Source of the DNA: an uncultured Bacteroidia bacterium
GTDB taxonomy: Bacteria; Bacteroidota; Bacteroidia; Bacteroidales; UBA932
NCBI GenBank assembly: GCA_902767355.1
Contig: CACXHG010000160.1
Location: forward strand, 1-16,777
DNA: 16,777 nt
Reading direction: 5' to 3'
Positions 1-6,712 of this stretch are shown here, piece by piece. Position numbers and translations under genes: made by a program. The notes under the pieces were generated by a model. The model saw only the letters and a program-made list of their open reading frames with translations. It did no database searches and was not told where the DNA came from. Every line of letters begins with the position of its first letter. The first letter of the stretch is position 1.

Positions 1-542
1 GCACGAATAATGCCGACCCCTCGCAGCTGACAAAGCTGGAGATGATCATGGAGCAGGCCAAGGTGGAACTGTCCAACCGCAAGGTGGCAGTGCTGGCGCG
101 GCAGGTTGCCGAACAGACAGGTATGCCGGCCGCAGCAATTGAGATGAACGACGGCACCCTGATCAGCGGCAAGACCAGCGACCTGCTCGGCTGCTCGGCC
201 GCGATGCTGCTCAACGCCCTCAAATATCTGGCGGACATACCCAAGCAGGTGAATCTGATATCGCCCATCGTGATCGAGCCTATCTGCAATCTCAAGATAA
301 ACCATCTGGGGCACCGCAACCCGCGCCTGCACATAAACGAGGTGCTGCTGGCGCTGTCTATCTGCGCCCTGACCGACATAAATGCCCGCAATGCCCTGGA
401 AAAGATAGACCTGCTGCGCTGCTGCGAGGTTCACACCAGCGTAATACTCTCAAGCGTGGACGTGTCGGCTTTCCGCCGTCTGGGCGTGAATCTGACCAGC
501 GAGCCCACCTATCAGAGCAAGAACCTCTACCACGCTTCTTAG
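1..542 (+). CDS. DUF1846 family protein, C-terminal part (5' truncated by window edge)
   Basis: The reading frame is open from base 3 to the TAG stop at 540-542, so the gene begins outside the window. The ATG at 42 is internal, because conserved sequence (TNNADPSQLTKLEM) continues upstream of it in frame. The approximately 179 visible residues match my recollection of the C-terminus of the DUF1846 family (about 500 residues): NNADPS near the window start, then VAVLARQVAEQTGMPAAAIE, then a GKTSDLLG segment followed by a hydrophobic helix. No signal peptide or membrane segment is visible in this part. The biochemical role of the family is unknown to me and I assign none. The gene converges on ftcD with only 11 bp between the stops, and I see no hairpin terminator there. 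Family assignment is from recognition only. Confidence 0.8.
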   Translation, partial: TNNADPSQLTKLEMIMEQAKVELSNRKVAVLARQVAEQTGMPAAAIEMNDGTLISGKTSDLLGCSAAMLLNALKYLADIPKQVNLISPIVIEPICNLKINHLGHRNPRLHINEVLLALSICALTDINARNALEKIDLLRCCEVHTSVILSSVDVSAFRRLGVNLTSEPTYQSKNLYHAS

Positions 543-553
543 CGCGGCCCGGA

Positions 554-1585
554 TTATAGCAGAAACTCTATGACCCTGCGGCGGATGTCGTAGGGTTTTA
601 TTGTGCCCAGCCCCATTTTTTCAGAGGCAAGCTCCATCAGGGCGTAATCGTCTGCCCTGCAGTCTTTGCCGGCAAAGTGGCGACCGGCATCGGCCAGCAC
701 CCGGGCGGGCACCAGGCCGATAATCTCGGTGCCGGTGACCCTGTGGCCGCGCAACTGCGCCTGGCGGCAGACTGTTTCGTAGGCGGTATGCAGGGGCGTC
801 AAACAAATATCGGTGATATTCATGGATACCTGCGCGCAGCCGTACTCTTGCATATACCAGCCGATTGCCTTGCAGCCCGGCAGCAGGCCCGGTATCATCT
901 GCGGCTTGCCGTCTTTGCCCAAAACCGGCAATCCGGCGGCGTCCTTTTTTTGGCGGCCCCGGGCGCGCACGTCCAGCGCAATGGATTTGGCCACGCCGAC
1001 GTCTTCGGTGTCCAGATTGAAGTTGACGGCGATAAGAAAGCCTCGGGCCCCGACGTTTATGGCGCCGCTGCGCTTTGCCTGCAAAGTGAAAATGCGCTCG
1101 GAGAAATCCGGCCTGAGGGCTGCGTCGGCCGTCTTGGAAGGCAGTGCCTCATATTCGCCCCGGCGGCAGTCTTCGAGCAGGTAATGGGCCGGCGTAAGCG
1201 CGGCTTCGCCGTAGAGGTAGCAGGGGATGCCCAGCTCCAGGAATATCTTCTCGGCCAGGGAACGTGCCATGGTGGCGCATTCTGCCAGGGTGATGCCGCT
1301 CACGGGGACCAGCGGCAGCACGTCGGTGGCTCCGCTGCGCGGGTGGGCTCCGTGGTGCAGGCTCATGTCTATCAGCTGCGAGGCAGTCCTGACGGCCGCG
1401 AAAGCGCCCTGGAATACATCCTCCGGCTCGCCGGCAAAGGTGATGACGGTGCGGTTGGCGTCGTAGCCGGCATCCTGGTGCAGCAATTTGCAGCCGTGGC
1501 TGGCGATGCTGCCAGCAATGCGCTCTATGACAGATAAATTGCGGCCTTCGCTAAAGTTGGGGACGCACTCAACGATTGCTGCCAT
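554..1585 (-). CDS. ftcD: Glutamate formimidoyltransferase
   Basis: This 343-residue protein corresponds to the formiminotransferase domain that moves the formimino group of N-formimino-L-glutamate to tetrahydrofolate, the last step of one histidine-degradation route (EC 2.1.2.5), in the cytoplasm. Seen: N-terminal VECVPNFSEGRN, the substrate-region segment NRTVITF (44-50), and GAHPRSGATDVLPLVP around His81, which matches the catalytic His of the pig enzyme in my alignment from memory. The cyclodeaminase domain of the vertebrate fusion enzyme is absent, as in many bacteria. I chose the ATG at 1585, since the frame extends two codons upstream only through a TTG. The start overlaps the end of the M28 gene by 17 bp, so the two are probably cotranscribed. 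No hutH, hutU or hutI is in the window; they may lie elsewhere. Confidence 0.92.
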   Translation of the reverse strand: MAAIVECVPNFSEGRNLSVIERIAGSIASHGCKLLHQDAGYDANRTVITFAGEPEDVFQGAFAAVRTASQLIDMSLHHGAHPRSGATDVLPLVPVSGITLAECATMARSLAEKIFLELGIPCYLYGEAALTPAHYLLEDCRRGEYEALPSKTADAALRPDFSERIFTLQAKRSGAINVGARGFLIAVNFNLDTEDVGVAKSIALDVRARGRQKKDAAGLPVLGKDGKPQMIPGLLPGCKAIGWYMQEYGCAQVSMNITDICLTPLHTAYETVCRQAQLRGHRVTGTEIIGLVPARVLADAGRHFAGKDCRADDYALMELASEKMGLGTIKPYDIRRRVIEFLL

Positions 1586-2516
1586 TTGCAATGAGTTCTA
1601 TGATGTGGAAGATCAGTCTGGTGCGCTTGGCGAGCACCGGATAATTAATGATTTCGGGAGTGTCGGTGGTTTTGAGGGTATGCTGGTGGAAGCCGGAGGT
1701 TGCCAGCAGCGCCGGGATGCCCTTCTGCGCGAAGGGGTAGTGGTCGCCCAGCTTGTACATGGTCCGGGTAAAGTCGTCGCTGCCGTAGAAGGTATAATCT
1801 ATGTCCAGGTTCACGCCTTCGGCCCGGTTGGCCCTGTCCACGACATTTCGCAGGTGCTCCGGCAGGGTGTTGCGGCCCAGCACTATCAGGTAGTCGCTGC
1901 GCTGGTGCACCGGCACCAGGCTCGCCCCGAAAATGTCCAGGTTGATCTCGCATAGTATCTGAGCGGGGGCGAAGGGCAGGCTGCTTACGAAATGCTTGCT
2001 GCCGGCCATGCTGTATTGCTTGCCGTCGAAGGCCGCGAAAATGATGTTCACTCCGGGGCCGACGCTGTCGCGGCGCATCTGCGAGAACATCTCTGCCAGC
2101 GAAAGCAGGGCCGCTACGGCAGAGGCGTTGTCGTCTGCGCCAGGGTAGAACTTGCCTTTAAGGGTGCCGATGTGGTCGTAGTGCGCGCTTACCACCACAT
2201 ATTTGTCGCTCGGGGCCAGGGCCGGAACCACGCCCAGCACGTTGTGCATGGATATCCCGTTGGACCAGAAAGTCTGGCTGCGGTTGTAGTAGAAGGGTTT
2301 AAGAAGCAGTGAGTCAAACTGATGAGCGACCCAGTCGCGGGCAATCTTGCCGCCGGGCGTGCCAGCTGCACGGCCTTCCAGAAGGGAGTCGCACAGGTGT
2401 TCCACGGCTGCCCTCTGGCGGCTTTCGCTCACCATTGAAGAATATTTCGCACTCTGGCCGAATGTCCAGACATGGCATAGCATCAGAGCCGTAAGCAGCG
2501 CGCAAAACTTTTTCAT
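1569..2516 (-). CDS. Exported M28-family peptidase homologue with altered active site
   Basis: This is a 315-residue protein. Residues 1-20 look like a Sec signal peptide (MKK, then a hydrophobic stretch, ending near FGQ/S). Whether it is processed by signal peptidase I or II is not obvious; a Cys at 14 lies inside the hydrophobic run. The M28 (aminopeptidase S/Y-like, di-zinc) fold is indicated by SAHYDH (H112, D114), GADDNAS (bridging Asp at D129), INLDIFG (D194) and SGFHQH (H277/H279). The expected Glu-Glu pair (general base plus zinc ligand, in the pattern FDGEExxxxGS) reads FDGKQYSMAGS, with Lys166-Gln167. Catalysis may be lost or changed, so I call it a homologue rather than an aminopeptidase. 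It is the first gene of a two-gene unit with ftcD (17-bp overlap), divergent from uvrB across 81 bp. Confidence 0.85.
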   Translation of the reverse strand: MKKFCALLTALMLCHVWTFGQSAKYSSMVSESRQRAAVEHLCDSLLEGRAAGTPGGKIARDWVAHQFDSLLLKPFYYNRSQTFWSNGISMHNVLGVVPALAPSDKYVVVSAHYDHIGTLKGKFYPGADDNASAVAALLSLAEMFSQMRRDSVGPGVNIIFAAFDGKQYSMAGSKHFVSSLPFAPAQILCEINLDIFGASLVPVHQRSDYLIVLGRNTLPEHLRNVVDRANRAEGVNLDIDYTFYGSDDFTRTMYKLGDHYPFAQKGIPALLATSGFHQHTLKTTDTPEIINYPVLAKRTRLIFHIIELIANGSNR

Positions 2517-2568
2517 CTCTTCAAGAAAACCGGGGGCGAATTTAGTAATAAAATCGCAGCAAAAGCAG

Positions 2569-2576
2569 TATATTTG
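2569..2576 (+). promoter_or_regulatory. Candidate -7 box of the uvrB promoter
   Basis: TATATTTG matches the Bacteroidetes -7 consensus TAnnTTTG exactly and ends 21 bp before the uvrB ATG. Transcription would start near 2581. I do not see a convincing -33 TTTG at the usual 19-21 bp spacing; the nearest is TTTAG at 2541-2545. The promoter would serve the whole uvrB-RSH-uvrA unit. Confidence 0.55.
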
Positions 2577-2587
2577 TAAACTTTACA
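2575..2587. repeat. 13-bp perfect palindrome at the uvrB promoter
   Basis: TGTAAA-C-TTTACA is a perfect inverted repeat around a single central base. It overlaps the last two bases of the -7 box and covers the expected transcription start of uvrB, in the 81-bp divergent gap with the M28 gene. That position would suit a repressor operator, but I recognise no specific regulator and A/T-rich 6-bp arms can arise by chance. Confidence 0.35.
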
Positions 2588-2597
2588 CATCAGCTAA

Positions 2598-4598
2598 ATG
2601 GGAGTTTTCAAAATCCATTCGCCATATAAGCCCACGGGGGACCAGCCGCAGGCCATAGACCAGCTTGTGGCCGGTTTCAACCAGGGCGTGCCCGCCCAGA
2701 CGCTGCTGGGTGTGACCGGCAGCGGCAAGACCTTCACCATGGCCAATGTCATAGAGCGTCTGCAGCGTCCCGCGCTCATTCTGAGTCACAACAAGACCCT
2801 TGCTGCGCAGCTCTACAGCGAGTTCAAGAACTTTTTCCCGGAGAACGCCGTGGAGTATTTTGTCTCTTACTACGACTATTACCAGCCGGAGGCCTACCTG
2901 CCGACCACCGATACCTACATCGAGAAAGACCTGAGCATAAACGACGAGATAGACCGCCTGCGCCTGAGCGCCAGCAGCGCCCTTCTGAGCGGCCGGCGGG
3001 ACGTGATTGTGATATCGTCCGTCTCATGCCTCTACGGCATAGGCAATCCCGACGACTTCTACAACAGCACCGTGCATGTCGCCCGCGGCGACCAGGTGCA
3101 GCGCAACCAGTTCCTGTATTCGCTGGTAGATGCCCTCTACAGCCGTACCGAAGGCGATTTCGTGCGCGGCACATTCCGCGTCAAGGGCGACAGCGTGGAT
3201 GTATATCCGGCCGACGTGGGTTTCGCCTACAGGATTACCTTCTGGGGCGACGAGATAGAATCGATAGAGATGATCGACCCCATCAGCGGTGCGACCATAG
3301 AATATCAGAACGAGATATCCATTTTCCCGGCGACCAACTATCTGACCACCAAGGAGCGCGCCGCCAAGGCCATAGACCAGATACTGTCCGACATGGTGGA
3401 CCGCTGCGACTATTTCAACGCTGTGGGCCGCCATCATGAGGCCAACCGCCTGCGACAGAGGGTGGAATATGACGTGGAGATGATAAAGGAGCTGGGCTAT
3501 TGCTCCGGAATTGAGAATTATTCCCGCTACTTCGACGGCCGCAGCCCCGGCCAGCGCCCGTTCTGCCTGATAGACTATTTCCCCAAGGATTTTCTGACTT
3601 TCATAGACGAGAGCCATGTGACCATCCCCCAGATACGGGCCATGTACGGGGGCGACCGCAGCCGCAAGGAGACGCTGGTCGAATACGGCTTCCGCCTGCC
3701 CGCCGCGGCCGACAACCGCCCGCTCAAATTCGACGAGTTCTACGGTCTGATAGGGCAGAGGCTCTATGTGAGCGCCACCCCAGGCGACTGGGAGCTGGAA
3801 GAGAGCGGCGGCGTGATCGTGGAGCAGGTGGTGCGCCCCACCGGCCTGCTGGATCCGCCCATAGAGGTGCGTCCTTCAAAAAATCAGATAGACGACCTGA
3901 TGGAAGAAATCCAGATCCGCGCCGAGCACGACGAGCGGGTGCTGGTGACGACCCTCACCAAGCGCATGGCCGAGGAGCTGGAGAAATATCTGACGAAGAA
4001 CGAGGTGCGCTGCCGCTACATCCACTCCGACGTGGACACCCTGGAGAGGGTGGAGATTCTGGAGGACTTCAAGGCCGGGCGTTTCGACGTCCTGGTGGGC
4101 GTGAACCTGCTGCGCGAGGGCCTGGATCTGCCCAGCGTGTCGCTGGTGGCGATCCTGGACGCCGACAAAGAGGGCTTCCTGCGCAGCGACCGGGCCCTGA
4201 CCCAGACCGCCGGCCGCGCCGCCCGCAACATCAACGGCATGGTCATATTCTATGCCGACACCATAACCGGCTCCATGCAGGCCACCATAGACGAAACCAA
4301 CCGCCGCCGCGCCAAGCAGCAGGCATACAATCAGGAGCACCATATCATCCCCCATCAGGTGGGTTCGCAGGCTCACAGCGGCCTTGCGCGCGAGATAGAT
4401 TATAAAGAAGAGCAGGCCAAAAAGGCCAAGTTTTTGCAGGAAGATCCGGTATTGGCGTCCATGGACCGCGCAAGTTTGCAGAAAATGGTGGCTGCGGCCA
4501 AGGCCAATATGGAAAAAGCTGCGGCGGAACTCGACTTTATGCGCGCCGCCAGCTATCGCGACGAGATGAACGCCCTTAAACAGTTGCTCGAGAAATGA
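2598..4598 (+). CDS. uvrB: Excinuclease ABC subunit B
   Basis: This 666-residue protein is the usual UvrB length. UvrB is the damage-verifying helicase-like subunit of nucleotide excision repair; it is loaded by UvrA and recruits UvrC. Seen: Walker A GVTGSGKT (38-45), the YYDYYQPEAYLPTTDTYIEK segment (91-110) belonging to the beta-hairpin that inserts between DNA strands, DESH (337-340, motif II), the helicase segment VGVNLLREGLDLP (500-512), QTAGRAARN (536-544, motif VI), and a C-terminal UVR motif (about 625-662) that contacts UvrC. All key motifs look intact. The ATG gives the standard N-terminus (FKIHSPYKPTGDQPQAI). It is the first gene of a three-gene unit: its TGA overlaps the ATG of the RelA/SpoT homologue (ATGA), which suggests translational coupling. 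Confidence 0.98.
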   Translation: MGVFKIHSPYKPTGDQPQAIDQLVAGFNQGVPAQTLLGVTGSGKTFTMANVIERLQRPALILSHNKTLAAQLYSEFKNFFPENAVEYFVSYYDYYQPEAYLPTTDTYIEKDLSINDEIDRLRLSASSALLSGRRDVIVISSVSCLYGIGNPDDFYNSTVHVARGDQVQRNQFLYSLVDALYSRTEGDFVRGTFRVKGDSVDVYPADVGFAYRITFWGDEIESIEMIDPISGATIEYQNEISIFPATNYLTTKERAAKAIDQILSDMVDRCDYFNAVGRHHEANRLRQRVEYDVEMIKELGYCSGIENYSRYFDGRSPGQRPFCLIDYFPKDFLTFIDESHVTIPQIRAMYGGDRSRKETLVEYGFRLPAAADNRPLKFDEFYGLIGQRLYVSATPGDWELEESGGVIVEQVVRPTGLLDPPIEVRPSKNQIDDLMEEIQIRAEHDERVLVTTLTKRMAEELEKYLTKNEVRCRYIHSDVDTLERVEILEDFKAGRFDVLVGVNLLREGLDLPSVSLVAILDADKEGFLRSDRALTQTAGRAARNINGMVIFYADTITGSMQATIDETNRRRAKQQAYNQEHHIIPHQVGSQAHSGLAREIDYKEEQAKKAKFLQEDPVLASMDRASLQKMVAAAKANMEKAAAELDFMRAASYRDEMNALKQLLEK

Positions 4599-6712
4599 TA
4601 CCCGAGTCGATAAAGAAGATATGCGCAGACTATTCGCCCGGTCAGACCGAGGTGATTAATTCTGCATATTTGCTGGCTCAGCAGGCCCTGCAAGGCAAGC
4701 TGCGCAGCAACAGCCATCCCTTTTTGGAGCATGCGGTGGGGGTGGCCAGGATAGTCTCGCTCGAGATAGGGCTGGACTCTTCCAGCGTGGCTGCGGTGTT
4801 CCTGCACGAAGCCAGCCGCGACGACGCCTCCCTGCTGGATTCTTTTACCGGCGACGATACGGCCAAATCGCTGGCTGCCAGTCTGAACCGCATCTCACAG
4901 ATCAAGCCGCGCGACACCAAGCTCGAGGCCGACCGCTATCGCAAGCTGATAGCCAGCTATTCTCCGGATGCCCGCGTATTCATCATCAAGCTTGCCGACC
5001 GTCTGGAGATCATGCGCTCGCTGTTTATCTTCTCCAAGGCCGACCAGGCGCGCAAGAATGCCGAGACCATGCTGCTCTACATTCCGCTGGCCCATCAGGC
5101 AGGTCTGTATAACATCAAGAGCGAGCTGGAGGACCTCTGGCTCAAGTATGCCTACCCCGAGAGCTGGCGCGCCATCACCAATTATCTCAAGGCCACGGAA
5201 AACGACCGCAACAAGCTGGTGGATTCGTTTATCAAGCCGCTCGAGGCTACCATAACGGCCCGCGGCATCAAATACCACCTCAAGGCCCGCACCAAGAGCG
5301 CCTATTCCATCTGGAAAAAGATGCAGGCGCAGAACATTCCCATAAGCGAGGTCTATGACGTGTTTGCGATACGCTTCATAGTGGATGTGCCGCCCGAAGA
5401 GGAAATAAGCACCTGCTGGGACGTATTCGCCCTCGTCACCGAGAATTATCCGCAGGACGAGCGCCGCCTGCGCCAGTGGCTGGACCGCCCCAAGCCAAAT
5501 GGCTACCAGTCGCTTCACTGCACTGTGAATGTCGGCGGGCAGTGGGTCGAGGTGCAGATACGCTCCGAGCGCATGGACTACGAGGCCGAACTCGGAGGCG
5601 CCTCGCACTGGTCATATAAAGGCGTCAAGAAGGATGCTGTCATAGGCGACTGGCTCAAGATGGTCCGCTCCCTCATGGAGAATCCGGACCACGCCGCATA
5701 TCAGGGTCTGGAAGAGAATCTGCTGGACCAGGACGTGTTTGTGTTTACTCCAGACGGCGAGCTGCGCCAGCTCCGCAAGGGCAGCACGGTGCTGGACTTT
5801 GCCTTTGACATACACAGCAACCTGGGCCTCAAGTGCACCGGCGCCCTTGTAAACGGAAAGATGGTTTCCATTCGCGAGCCGCTCAAGACCGGCGATGCGG
5901 TGGAGATACTCACTTCCCGGAATCAGAAACCCAACGAGGACTGGCTCAACTTTGTGGTCACCAGCAAGGCACGCACCAAGATCAAGCAGAAGCTCAAGGA
6001 GCGCGAAAACGCCCTCGCCAAGGCAGGCAAGGAGATTCTGGACCGCAGGCTCAAGAACTGGAAGATGAGCATGAGCGACGAGCAGCTCACGGCCCTCATC
6101 AAAAAGTACAAATACCGCACTGCCAACGAGCTTTTCGGGGCGATAGGGCAGGAGATAATAGACGTGGCCGAGATAAAGGCCGCCCTGCAGCAGGACCAGA
6201 CGGCAGAAGTGCCTGAAATCGAGCGCACTTACACGGCTGCCAAGAAGGACAACGGCGGCGACTATCTGGAAATCGGCAACGGCGCCCGCCTGAACGGCGT
6301 GCAGTATAAGCTGGCCAAGTGCTGCAACCCGGTTTACGGCGACGACGTGTTCGGCTTTGTCACCATAAACGAGGGTATCAAGATCCACCGCCTGTCGTGC
6401 CCCAATGCGGCCCGTCTGATAGAGAACTATCCGCACAGGGTGCAGAAGGTCCGCTGGCGCACCGATGCGGCCACCAGCTCTTCGCAAGTCAATCTCAAGG
6501 TGGTGATAGACGAAGAGAGTGCGGTGAACGACGTCATGGCGGTCATAGGCGCCCATCACGCGCTCGTGCGCAAGCTCATCGCCGGCAGCCGCAACCGCCG
6601 AGGGGAGATAGAAGTGGATACAACCATATTTGTGAGCAGCAACCTTATGCTGGACAGGATACTGGCGGGGCTGCGCAAGCTCAAGAACGTAAGACAAGTC
6701 ACAAGGCAGTAA
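4595..6712 (+). CDS. RelA/SpoT homologue, long form, with degenerate hydrolase domain
   Basis: A 705-residue long-form RSH protein that makes (p)ppGpp, the stringent-response alarmone. Domain order: HD-type hydrolase (about 20-170), synthetase (about 215-345), TGS (about 378-440), helical region, conserved-cysteine domain (AKCCNP at 574-579, IHRLSCP at 597-603) and C-terminal ACT (about 630-703). Synthetase residues are present: YDVFAIR with D255, PKPNGYQSLH (299-308) and VEVQIRS with E319. In the HD domain R37, H46, H71 and D135 remain. However LHDVVED reads LHEASRD (D to E at 72, E to R at 75) and KLADRLHNM reads KLADRLEIM (N to I at 139). I infer a RelA-like synthetase with little or no hydrolase activity; a second bifunctional RSH would then be needed elsewhere. 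The start overlaps uvrB by 4 bp and the stop abuts uvrA. Confidence 0.93.
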   Translation: MIPESIKKICADYSPGQTEVINSAYLLAQQALQGKLRSNSHPFLEHAVGVARIVSLEIGLDSSSVAAVFLHEASRDDASLLDSFTGDDTAKSLAASLNRISQIKPRDTKLEADRYRKLIASYSPDARVFIIKLADRLEIMRSLFIFSKADQARKNAETMLLYIPLAHQAGLYNIKSELEDLWLKYAYPESWRAITNYLKATENDRNKLVDSFIKPLEATITARGIKYHLKARTKSAYSIWKKMQAQNIPISEVYDVFAIRFIVDVPPEEEISTCWDVFALVTENYPQDERRLRQWLDRPKPNGYQSLHCTVNVGGQWVEVQIRSERMDYEAELGGASHWSYKGVKKDAVIGDWLKMVRSLMENPDHAAYQGLEENLLDQDVFVFTPDGELRQLRKGSTVLDFAFDIHSNLGLKCTGALVNGKMVSIREPLKTGDAVEILTSRNQKPNEDWLNFVVTSKARTKIKQKLKERENALAKAGKEILDRRLKNWKMSMSDEQLTALIKKYKYRTANELFGAIGQEIIDVAEIKAALQQDQTAEVPEIERTYTAAKKDNGGDYLEIGNGARLNGVQYKLAKCCNPVYGDDVFGFVTINEGIKIHRLSCPNAARLIENYPHRVQKVRWRTDAATSSSQVNLKVVIDEESAVNDVMAVIGAHHALVRKLIAGSRNRRGEIEVDTTIFVSSNLMLDRILAGLRKLKNVRQVTRQ

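Noticed and set aside
42..542. Treating the ATG at 42 as the true start of a 166-residue protein
   Set aside because: The frame continues open to the window edge with sequence conserved in DUF1846, so this is an internal Met of a truncated gene.
1586..1591. Start of ftcD two codons upstream at 1591
   Set aside because: That codon is TTG; the ATG at 1585 begins the conserved N-terminus directly.
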